The position numbers and the translations under genes were made by a program. The notes below the pieces were generated by a model that saw nothing but the letters and a program-made list of their open reading frames with translations, searched no databases and was not told the origin of the DNA. Positions 1-5,427 of a stretch of 9,452 nt of DNA are shown here, piece by piece. Position 1 is the stretch's first letter. Each line of letters opens with the position of its first letter. Source of the stretch: an uncultured Paraglaciecola sp. (lineage in GTDB: Bacteria; Pseudomonadota; Gammaproteobacteria; Enterobacterales; Alteromonadaceae); NCBI GenBank assembly GCA_905479025.1, contig CAJQKX010000114.1, forward strand, positions 1-9,452, given 5' to 3'.

Positions 1-130
1 TCTTCATTGGGACGATTGTTTCGGATATAACTTCGGGCGCTAATTGGGTGTGTTCAATAGGGGATTGAGGTTTACATGCGCTCACAATAAAAGATAAAAG
101 TAGTAGTAAAAACAGACAGTTAATTTTCAT
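1..130 (-). CDS. Lipoprotein N-terminus, partial (runs off the left edge)
   Basis: The first 43 codons of a minus-strand gene are visible. The protein begins MKINCLFLLLLLSFIVSAC, a short positively charged start, a Leu-rich hydrophobic core and a lipobox (VSAC) with the modifiable Cys at residue 19, followed by KPQSPIEHTQLAPEV. It should be exported, cut by signal peptidase II and lipid-anchored; the residue after the Cys is Lys, not the inner-membrane-retention Asp. The ATG at 130 is chosen because a strong AAGGAG ribosome binding site lies about 7 bases upstream (complement of 138-143). The function is unknown. An efflux-pump adaptor (RND/HlyD type) is one possibility because such proteins start this way and sit near metal regulators, but nothing in the 43 residues proves it. 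It is divergent from the decayed MerR gene. Confidence 0.7.
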   Translation of the reverse strand, partial: MKINCLFLLLLLSFIVSACKPQSPIEHTQLAPEVISETIVPMK

Positions 131-244
131 GGTTTTTGCTCCTTAAAATTTTTACTAAGTGTAATTTACTATTTGTATTTTGCGAGTCGATTCATCATTT
201 TTTAACATAACGTTTGTTTTAAATCACAATCTGCCACTCATTTC

Positions 245-276
245 TTGACCTTAGATACTACTCTAAGCTTTATAGT
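245..276 (+). promoter_or_regulatory. MerR-type promoter/operator with 20-bp spacer
   Basis: A -35 TTGACC (245-250) and a -10 TATAGT (271-276) are separated by 20 bases, longer than the 17 of ordinary sigma-70 promoters. The spacer region contains a perfect inverted repeat CTTAGA (250-255) / TCTAAG (262-267). An overlong spacer holding a centred dyad is the hallmark of promoters that MerR-family proteins untwist. It lies 35 bases upstream of the MerR relic at 311, as expected for an autoregulated merR promoter. The inducer (metal, thiol or aldehyde) cannot be read from the dyad. Confidence 0.7.
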
Positions 277-310
277 AGTAACGTTATCGATAGAAATAGA
301 TTGAAGAAGT

Positions 311-388
311 ATGAAGATAGGTGATTTGGCAGAGCGTTCTGGTATCAGCACACATACATTGTATTATCATGAAAAAATAGGACTTTAG
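311..388 (+). pseudogene. MerR-family regulator, truncated after the first helix-turn-helix
   Basis: An ATG at 311 opens 25 codons that read MKIGDLAERSGISTHTLYYH followed by EKIGL, then TAG at 386-388. This is the classic N-terminal DNA-recognition helix-turn-helix of MerR regulators (compare the family pattern of hydrophobic start, G-S-T-L-R-Y-Y/H-E-x-x-G-L). The wing, the second helix pair, the coiled-coil dimerisation helix and the effector-binding end (normally another 90-120 residues) are all absent; nothing in the following bases restores them in any frame. The break falls exactly after the GL that normally precedes the conserved P-x-R wing. A peptide this short should not dimerise or bind the operator, so I call it a relic. 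A MerR promoter remains in front of it. Confidence 0.75.
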
Positions 389-392
389 TTAG

Positions 393-545
393 GCTGGTCA
401 ATGCAATTATCACCATGGTGAACACACGGATATGATAGGTGTGCTGTATCAAAGCTGTGCCTTGGTGTTGGCTGGTTTGATTGTATATCAGCTTCAAAAA
501 ATGTTGAGCCCTAAGATTGTTAAGCTCATTTCTGTATTGTATTAA
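393..545 (+). pseudogene. Remnant of a membrane transporter, possibly cation diffusion facilitator (CDF)
   Basis: Directly after the MerR relic a frame is open for 50 codons without a sensible start. It contains a His-rich patch (NYHHGEHTD) followed by two hydrophobic stretches, LVLAGLIVY and SPKIVKLISVLY, and ends at TAA 543-545. In CDF zinc/cadmium exporters such as CzcD a His-rich loop precedes transmembrane helix 5, whose H-x-x-x-D zinc ligands are followed by an AGL-I-Y segment and then a DP-I-S-L-I-A helix; the order and spacing here are similar. MerR regulators often sit beside CDF exporters. The match is by eye and the piece lacks both the N-terminal helices and the cytoplasmic domain, so identity is tentative and the remnant cannot be a working transporter. 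Confidence 0.35.
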
Positions 546-626
546 CCCGCATAGATAATTGACCATTCAGTATCGTCAAATTGTTAACAACCTAACGATT
601 ACTTTCACATGGCGTTATGCATAGAA

Positions 627-655
627 TTGCCTTGGGTGTGCTGGTGGTATATAAC
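627..655 (+). promoter_or_regulatory. Sigma-70 promoter of the GntR-ABC operon
   Basis: A -35 TTGCCT (627-632) and -10 TATAAC (650-655) with 17-base spacing lie 38 bases before the regulator start, which predicts a leader of about 30 bases. A 10-bp palindrome TTGTTAACAA (581-590) lies about 37 bases upstream of the -35. It is a candidate operator, but YtrA-type regulators usually bind nearer the promoter. Confidence 0.5.
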
Positions 656-672
656 AGCAATGATGTTTTTGG

Positions 673-688
673 TTTTTTTGGGGGGGGG
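673..688 (+). repeat. Homopolymer tract T7 then G9 in the translation-initiation region
   Basis: Seven T (673-679) run directly into nine G (680-688), ending five bases before the ATG at 694. The G run occupies the Shine-Dalgarno position; its Gs can pair with the CCUCC of 16S rRNA. No other Shine-Dalgarno is present. Long G runs are prone to slipped-strand length change, so spacing and translation could vary between cells. A sequencing or assembly length error is also possible. Confidence 0.85.
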
Positions 689-693
689 AATAA

Positions 694-1056
694 ATGACAA
701 TGCATTGGAATGGGGATGTCCCTATCTATATTCAGTTATACCAGCAGGTAATACAGCGTATTTTAGACGGCAACATTAAAGAGGGTGAAGCTTTACCCTC
801 AGTTAGAAAAGTTGCTGCGGAATATCAACTCAACCCCGTCACTGTTTCTAAGGCTTATCAGATGTTACAAGATGGACAATATGTAGAGAAACAACGAGGC
901 AAAGGTTTGTTTGTTAAGTCTGGTGCACCTCATAGCATATTGGAAAAAGAGCGAGCATCTTTTCTGTGCACCGAGTGGCCATTGATTTTGCAGAAAATTT
1001 CACGGTTAAAGCTTTCTGTTGAAGAGTTGACGCGTACTTCCAAGGAGAATCAGTGA
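694..1056 (+). CDS. YtrA-type GntR transcriptional regulator
   Basis: A 120-residue cytoplasmic DNA-binding protein. The N-terminal two thirds form the GntR winged helix: a first helix with IYIQLYQQVIQRIL (11-24), GEALPSVRKVAAEYQ (31-45) and the recognition helix in LNPVTVSKAYQML (46-58), then the wing with RGKGLFV (68-74). The remaining 45 residues are charged and helical, too short for the ligand-binding domains of FadR or HutC types. That short tail defines the YtrA subfamily, which usually represses its own operon of ABC transporter genes. The gene overlaps the ATPase gene by one base, fitting translational coupling and autoregulation. The ATG at 694 is preferred over the one at 700 because of the G-rich tract five bases upstream. 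The inducer is unknown; in characterised relatives it is often cell-wall-active antibiotics or acetoin, which is not evidence for this one. Confidence 0.9.
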   Translation: MTMHWNGDVPIYIQLYQQVIQRILDGNIKEGEALPSVRKVAAEYQLNPVTVSKAYQMLQDGQYVEKQRGKGLFVKSGAPHSILEKERASFLCTEWPLILQKISRLKLSVEELTRTSKENQ

Positions 1057-1916
1057 TGTCAGCCATGGTCTCGATTTCAGGATTGCAAAAGTCTTATAAA
1101 AATAAGCAGGTATTGAATGACGTTAATTTAACCTTAAGTGCTGGACAAATTTTAGGTTTAGTAGGACCAAATGGTGCGGGAAAGACCACTTGCTTACAGG
1201 CGCTGTTAGGGTTAATCAGCTATGACGGTAATATTGATGTATTAGGGTATAACCCCAGAAAAAACAGAGAGAAAATGCTTGCAGATGTCGCTTATATCGC
1301 CGACGTGGCTGTGTTGCCAAAGTGGATAAAAGTCAGCCAAGCACTGACGTATATGCAAGGGGTTCACCCCAACTTTAATCGACAAAAGGCCGAAGCGTTT
1401 TTAGCTAAAACCAATATACCTGCAACTGCTAAAGTAAACACTTTGTCCAAAGGTATGGTAACGCAATTGCACCTCGCTTTGATTTTAGCCGTTGATGCAA
1501 AAATACTGATCTTGGATGAGCCCACACTTGGCTTAGATATTTTGACCCGTCGTCAATTCTATACACATTTATTGGAAGATTTTTATGACAAAGATAAATG
1601 CATCATCGTCACCACTCACCAAATTGAAGAAATAGAGCATATTCTTACAGACGTTGCATTTATACGTGAAGGTAAGATAGTTTTAAACCAGAGCGTGGAC
1701 GCTATTCGCATTCGATTTAAATTAGTAGCAGTTGACAACGAACACTTCGAGCTAGCCAAAACTTATAACCCACTTTTCACTACTCGTATGATGGGTATCA
1801 CTAGCATGTTATTTGACAATGCTGCCCCAGAAGTTTTGGCAACGTTAGGTAAGGTGAGTTCTCCCACATTGGCTGATATTTTTGTTGGAGTGATGACCCA
1901 GGAGACTCACCTATGA
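1056..1916 (+). CDS. ABC transporter ATP-binding protein (partner of ABC-2 permease)
   Basis: A cytoplasmic ATPase of 286 residues that powers the adjacent permease. Numbered from the ATG at 1056: Walker A GPNGAGKT (37-44), signature LSKGM (130-134) in place of LSGGQ, Walker B ILILDEP (150-156) with the D-loop GLD, and the switch His in TTH (188). The usual Q-loop Gln is replaced: the segment reads YIADVAVLPKW; I recall this form in related gammaproteobacterial exporters, so it looks like a family trait. The C-terminal 70 residues form an accessory region common in drug or antibiotic exporters. AAGGAG (1042-1047) lies 8 bases before ATG 1056 and 5 before an in-frame GTG at 1053; the ATG is preferred, giving a TGATG junction with the regulator. 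Transport direction is probably export; the substrate is not evident. Confidence 0.92.
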   Translation: MSAMVSISGLQKSYKNKQVLNDVNLTLSAGQILGLVGPNGAGKTTCLQALLGLISYDGNIDVLGYNPRKNREKMLADVAYIADVAVLPKWIKVSQALTYMQGVHPNFNRQKAEAFLAKTNIPATAKVNTLSKGMVTQLHLALILAVDAKILILDEPTLGLDILTRRQFYTHLLEDFYDKDKCIIVTTHQIEEIEHILTDVAFIREGKIVLNQSVDAIRIRFKLVAVDNEHFELAKTYNPLFTTRMMGITSMLFDNAAPEVLATLGKVSSPTLADIFVGVMTQETHL

Positions 1917-2821
1917 ACAGATCACAAGTCATCACCAGCTTTAGAAAAGAAATATGGGAATTCAAAAAAACGTTATTTTGGGTGCCTCTCATCATCGCGA
2001 TTTTTATCATAGCTGCGCCTTTGCTAAAGTGGATACTGATGGAAGATGAGCAATCTTCTGAGTGGTTGGGTATTATTACCAATGTTGATAATTTAGCAAA
2101 TGTTGAGGGTTTTACGCGCATATTCCTGACGGCCATTATGGGGATGTTTGTTCCTTTTATTATGGTGTCACTCATCATACAGCTCTATTATTTCACGACG
2201 TGTTTGTTTGACGAAAGACGGGATCTATCGGTCTATTTTTGGCGTTCACTGCCTGTATCAGATGTCTTGAGTGTTGGCGTTAAGCTGATCACTGGGGCAT
2301 TAGTTGTACCAACAATATTTATGCTGGCAGCCACCTGTGTAGTGTTTATTTTTCTACTCTTTGCACTCATTGCTTGTTTGGTGTTGTCGCTAGGATATGA
2401 CGTTTCTTTGTGGGGATTATGGGGCAGTGCTGATATTTTTAGTAACTTAACTTCTATATGGTTAACCTTGCTACCCTATGCACTGTGGATGTTTCCTGTT
2501 TTTGCGTGGTTAATGTTAGCCTCAATGTTTGCCAGCAAGGCTCCTTTTTTATGGGCTATATTGCCCATAGTCGCCATATTGGTTATTGAATCTTATGTGG
2601 TGGAATATTTGCATCTTGATGAGGGATTTTTGTTACATACATTACGTGAATATTTTGCATTCGGCCAAGGGGTATTTTCGAATGACGTTGCCAATATTCA
2701 GCAACCAAGGTTCATGCTATTTTTGGCCTTGTCCTCGAAAATAAGTGGAGTGGCCACACTGATAGGCGTCGGTTTGATGTACATCACCTATTGGTTAAGA
2801 GTCAACAAAAGCCACGTTTAA
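1913..2821 (+). CDS. ABC-2 type membrane permease
   Basis: A 302-residue integral inner-membrane protein. Hydrophobic segments lie near 22-42, 68-92, 122-158 (probably two helices), 182-206, 211-230 and 270-294, so about six or seven membrane spans. The cytoplasmic motif LFDERRDLSVYFWRSLPVSD (98-117) is the diagnostic DERRD-RS-FW-SLPVSD signature of a proteobacterial ABC-2 permease group encoded next to YtrA regulators. The ATG overlaps the ATPase stop (ATGA, four bases) and has AGGAG (1900-1904) 8 bases upstream, so the two subunits are translationally coupled. With the ATPase it should form a dimeric or heterotetrameric exporter or a bacitracin/envelope-stress-type transporter. The substrate is unknown. 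The last gene of the operon; an inverted repeat follows at 2845. Confidence 0.88.
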   Translation: MNRSQVITSFRKEIWEFKKTLFWVPLIIAIFIIAAPLLKWILMEDEQSSEWLGIITNVDNLANVEGFTRIFLTAIMGMFVPFIMVSLIIQLYYFTTCLFDERRDLSVYFWRSLPVSDVLSVGVKLITGALVVPTIFMLAATCVVFIFLLFALIACLVLSLGYDVSLWGLWGSADIFSNLTSIWLTLLPYALWMFPVFAWLMLASMFASKAPFLWAILPIVAILVIESYVVEYLHLDEGFLLHTLREYFAFGQGVFSNDVANIQQPRFMLFLALSSKISGVATLIGVGLMYITYWLRVNKSHV

Positions 2822-2844
2822 CTAAAGCAATTTCAATGTTTCTG

Positions 2845-2881
2845 TCACGATCAGCCCAATCTGTTTAGGAGCTGATCGTGA
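2845..2881. terminator. Strong inverted repeat between convergent genes, possible bidirectional terminator
   Basis: TCACGATCAGC (2845-2855) pairs perfectly with GCTGATCGTGA (2871-2881) across a 15-base loop. It lies 24 bases after the permease stop and between two convergent genes, where a terminator is expected. No U-rich tract follows on either strand, so it is not a standard intrinsic terminator; transcript-end protection or a protein-binding site are alternatives. Apart from this, 2882-2975 shows nothing I can name. Confidence 0.45.
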
Positions 2882-2975
2882 TGAAATATTATCGACTTTG
2901 ACTGTATGTTTTAACTACTAACACCCTAATAAATTGTCTGCAGTGATGGATCCAGTCTGAATATGATAAGTCAAT

Positions 2976-3572
2976 CTAGTTAGGCTCATTTCCCGCTTTC
3001 CATTTGATATTGCAGCCCATAGAGGGTGTCTGAGTTGTGTCAATATGATGACCATCAAGTAGTGCATTCATAGCCTGAATTAAATCGCGACCTGTCGCTT
3101 GATGTTCAGATGAGTCGTAGACACCAGAAGATATTCGGGTCGGTCGCGAAGCATCGAATTGACCGCGATAAACCAGCTTTTGTTCACCATTAAATAGATA
3201 TAAATCAGGGGTGCATGCGGCAGAATATGCTTTAGCGACCTCCTGTTTTTCATCAAGCAGGTATGCAAAAGGGTATTGCCTGGCCCGTTTTTCTTGGATC
3301 ATATGTGCCATATCGTCATCGGGATATTGTTCGATGTCGTTGCTATTGATGGCGACAAAAGCGATCCCCTTTTTTTGATACTGCTGCCCAATTTTGGCCA
3401 GCTGTGGCGCAATATGGATAACGTAAGGACAATGGTTACATATAAAAGCCACCACCAAACCTTTACTGCCTTCGTAGTCTTTCAAACTTACAGTATTGCC
3501 ACTTGTATCAGGTAAACAGAAACTCGCTGCTTTGTGGCCTAGTGGCAACATATTAGAGGGGGTCATTGCCAT
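2976..3572 (-). CDS. Cytoplasmic thioredoxin-like (AhpC/TSA-redoxin family) protein
   Basis: A 198-residue thioredoxin-fold protein without a signal peptide, so cytoplasmic. Residues 10-35 carry the redoxin opening (LGHKAASFCLPDTSGNTVSL). The active-site loop is FICNHCPYV with the CxxC pair Cys45 and Cys48, after the beta strand GLVVAF. The segment GIAFVAINSND (69-79) and the cis-Pro region ACTPDLYLF (119-127, with a third Cys at 120) complete the fold. The C-terminal SMGCNIKW (184-191), with Cys187, is a conserved ending in this subfamily. The family is widespread, and its members are annotated as thioredoxin-like or redoxin; substrates are mostly uncharacterised. AAGGAA (complement of 3580-3585) lies 7 bases before the ATG at 3572. 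The gene is divergent from the FKBP gene, and they share a short intergenic region. Confidence 0.88.
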   Translation of the reverse strand: MAMTPSNMLPLGHKAASFCLPDTSGNTVSLKDYEGSKGLVVAFICNHCPYVIHIAPQLAKIGQQYQKKGIAFVAINSNDIEQYPDDDMAHMIQEKRARQYPFAYLLDEKQEVAKAYSAACTPDLYLFNGEQKLVYRGQFDASRPTRISSGVYDSSEHQATGRDLIQAMNALLDGHHIDTTQTPSMGCNIKWKAGNEPN

Positions 3573-3613
3573 GTTTGTTTCCTTAAATTAGGCTGAATTG
3601 ATTTCACTGACAG

Positions 3614-3644
3614 TTTACCTGCTCTATTCATTACAAGGTATACT
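3614..3644 (+). promoter_or_regulatory. Candidate promoter of the FKBP gene
   Basis: TTTACC (3614-3619) and a good -10 TATACT (3639-3644) are 19 bases apart, a longer than ideal spacing. The predicted start near 3651 leaves a leader of about 23 bases before ATG 3674. The same bases may serve the divergent thioredoxin-like gene (TTGAAA on the minus strand at 3644-3649), but no good minus -10 is seen. Confidence 0.3.
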
Positions 3645-3673
3645 TTCAACCTCATTTGGTTTTAAAAATTAAT

Positions 3674-4012
3674 ATGCAACAAGAATTAGAAATTGAAGAT
3701 TTAGTCAAGGGCACAGGTAAAACAGCCGAACGCGGTGCCTTAATCACAGCTCACTACATCGGTTGGCTTGAAGACGGTACAGAGTTCGACTCGTCCTATA
3801 AAAAGAATATCCCTTTTCAAACTGTATTGAGTAACAAACGCGTTATCCAAGGTTGGATACTAGGCTTAAAAGAGATGAAAGTGGGTGGTAAACGTCGATT
3901 GCGCGTGCCCGCACATTTAGCGTATGCAGAGCGTCAAATTGGTACGATGATCCCACCTCACTCCAACCTAATATTTGAAATTCAATTACTAGAAGTACTG
4001 ACTAGAGATTAA
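3674..4012 (+). CDS. FKBP-type peptidyl-prolyl cis-trans isomerase
   Basis: A 112-residue, single-domain FKBP close in size to human FKBP12, without a signal peptide, so cytoplasmic. It catalyses cis-trans isomerisation of X-Pro bonds in folding proteins. The binding-pocket residues of FKBP12 are all matched: Tyr28, Phe38, Asp39, Phe48, Val57-Ile58, Trp61, Tyr84 and Phe101, within YIGWLEDGTEFDSS, RVIQGWILGLKEMKVGGKRR and IPPHSNLIFEIQLLEV. No extra trigger-factor-like, SlyD-like His-rich or FkpA N-terminal domain is present. The frame is open from a TTG at 3656, but ATG 3674 is chosen because homology begins right after it; neither start has a good Shine-Dalgarno (the leader is AT-rich). The gene stands alone, with the divergent redoxin upstream. 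Confidence 0.9.
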   Translation: MQQELEIEDLVKGTGKTAERGALITAHYIGWLEDGTEFDSSYKKNIPFQTVLSNKRVIQGWILGLKEMKVGGKRRLRVPAHLAYAERQIGTMIPPHSNLIFEIQLLEVLTRD

Positions 4013-4451
4013 AAAATAAGGATGCCAATTAAACTGAACGGGGTTCTACATGGCTGGTGCATAACAAATCATTCGTGGTTATTTGAGCCCTTTAACTAAG
4101 TTTTGAACAGGACATCTCAGCTAATCACCCCATTAACAAACTGTTCAAATGCAGTCAGACTGTCTATAAATAACGCACTATTTAAAACACTTTTTTGTAG
4201 GTATACACTAGCAAATTTGCCTTGTTCAACGCGAAGCCATGTAATGTAAAATCACAGTTTTTACTAACAAGTTAACGTTGTTCGCGGCGGGTGTGGCAGC
4301 TGTTTCTCATGATGCGTCGCTTTGCATATAACCCATTAGTTGATATTGAAACTCCTAAGCTTATTGCGGTGCTACAACCACGCTTACAACAGATAAAATT
4401 CTGTGGCAATAATTTACCTTTTATCAATCACCAATTGTTTAAGTCTAGTGA
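4013..4451. other. Intergenic region between the FKBP gene and rnpB, with possible gene debris
   Basis: No complete gene is convincing. Two short open stretches have protein-like composition. On the minus strand, 4117-4251 reads 44 residues (VEQGKFASVYLQKSV, then FIDSLTAFEQFVNGVIS) up to a TGA, but has no start codon. On the plus strand, the frame from 4291 reads RRFAYNPLVDIETPKLIAVL and then runs into rnpB. Neither matches a family I recognise; they may be fragments of decayed genes or chance. No tRNA-like fold or clear terminator for the FKBP gene is visible. Confidence 0.35.
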
Positions 4452-4480
4452 TTGTATCTCATCTACAACCTGCGTAGAAT
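4452..4480 (+). promoter_or_regulatory. Promoter of rnpB
   Basis: TTGTAT (4452-4457) and TAGAAT (4475-4480) are separated by exactly 17 bases. The bases after the -10, TCGCGCC, are GC-rich as in stable-RNA promoters under stringent control. Initiation about 8 bases downstream would give the first base of the RNase P RNA terminal helix (4488). Confidence 0.7.
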
Positions 4481-4487
4481 TCGCGCC

Positions 4488-4875
<388 letters not shown>

Positions 4876-5230
4876 TAATTTTAAGCCTATGATTTTAAAG
4901 TTTTATGTAAAACTTTATTCGATGCAAGGATAAAGGTGCCACATAAGTTGCTACAGGTAAAAAAGAAAAGTTATGTTTGCTTAGCCAATTTTCCTACTTT
5001 ATTGTTCAAGTGAACACTACTATCAAGGGCTAAGATTAAACCAACAGTAGGTTTGGTTCAGTCTTATCTCTGCCTCTTTGAACATATCAGCCCACCTTAG
5101 GTTACAGGTCAACTTCTTCTATAAAGTGTTCAAGTTGTTTTTTAAATTTGCTGCTAATTAATTTTTCAACACAGTTTGACGAAAAGTAATAAGTTTCAAG
5201 CTCAGAGCATGCACTCACTGCCATTTACCA
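4876..5230. other. Gene-poor region after rnpB, with hairpins
   Basis: AT-rich sequence without a recognised gene. AAAGTTTTA (4897-4905) and TAAAACTTT (4908-4916) form an AT-only inverted repeat just after rnpB. GTTCA/TGAAC (5004-5015) is a short dyad. A longer hairpin pairs TAAGATTAAACCAA (5031-5044) with TTGGTTCAGTCTTA (5053-5066), with one mismatch and one G-U pair over 14 positions and an 8-base loop. No U tract follows it directly. A 40-codon minus-strand ORF (5102-5224) is listed separately. Confidence 0.4.
5102..5224 (-). CDS. Small hypothetical ORF, 40 residues
   Basis: An ATG at 5224 opens 40 codons: MAVSACSELETYYFSS, then NCVEKLISSKFKK and QLEHFIEEVDL, ending in TAA. The second half would be an amphipathic, charged helix. 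Composition is protein-like, and two Cys are present. Against it: no good ribosome binding site (GGTAA only), an in-frame TAA immediately before the ATG, and no visible promoter. It matches no family I recognise. It may be a real microprotein, the tail of a decayed gene, or chance. Confidence 0.2.
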   Translation of the reverse strand: MAVSACSELETYYFSSNCVEKLISSKFKKQLEHFIEEVDL

Positions 5231-5258
5231 ACAGAGTATCGAGAAAGAACGTTTTTCA

Positions 5259-5345
5259 ATGAAAAACAACTATAGACGCGGCCCCTCTGCCGCAAGGGTG
5301 CAATCTAGTGTTATCGATAATCAAAAGTACAGACCACTTATTTAA
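5259..5345 (+). CDS. Candidate 28-residue ORF ending inside a terminator
   Basis: The ATG at 5259 opens 28 codons, beginning MKNNYRRGPSAARVQSS and continuing VIDNQKYRPLI to TAA 5343-5345. The ATG overlaps the loop and 3' arm of a perfect hairpin, GTTTTTC-AAT-GAAAAAC (5251-5267), which could hide the start. The ribosome binding site is weak (GAGAAAG, 11 bases away). The last codons form the 5' arm and loop of the terminator at 5331. The basic opening and the K-Y-R segment faintly recall the front of ArfA ribosome-rescue proteins, whose genes also carry a terminator in the coding end, but the KGKGSY motif is missing. The interval may instead be a non-coding small RNA. Confidence 0.22.
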   Translation: MKNNYRRGPSAARVQSSVIDNQKYRPLI

Positions 5346-5364
5346 AACGGCGCTGGTCTTTTTT
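5331..5364 (+). terminator. Intrinsic terminator on the plus strand
   Basis: AGACCA (5331-5336) pairs with TGGTCT (5354-5359), followed at once by a T run (5359-5364, then A and four more T). The loop is long (17 bases). The U tract makes the plus strand the natural direction. The nearest recognised plus-strand gene is rnpB, almost 460 bases upstream, so this terminator implies an additional transcript in the interval. Confidence 0.55.
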
Positions 5365-5398
5365 ATTTTCCAGGTGAAAAGTCAACTAAAACATTGGC

Positions 5399-5415
5399 GC
5401 CGGATACACTCCGGC
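5399..5415 (-). terminator. Hairpin after the acyl-CoA ligase gene
   Basis: GCCGGA (5399-5404) and TCCGGC (5410-5415) form a 6-bp GC-rich stem with a 5-base loop, 12 bases past the ligase stop. On the minus strand it is followed by GCCAATGTTTT, so the U tract is late and weak. Probably the transcript end of the ligase gene. Confidence 0.5.
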
Positions 5416-5427
5416 ATCAACAAGGTA

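Noticed and set aside
345..566. 73-codon minus-strand ORF over the MerR/transporter relic region
   Set aside because: Lies opposite the plus-strand relics, has no ribosome binding site and no recognisable domain; the plus strand explains the region better.
1801..2178. 125-codon minus-strand ORF across the ATPase/permease junction
   Set aside because: Antisense shadow of two clearly recognised genes.
5311..5320. TTATCGATAA palindrome, also partly present near 284
   Set aside because: Ten AT-rich bases occur by chance; no spacing to a promoter or repetition supports an operator.
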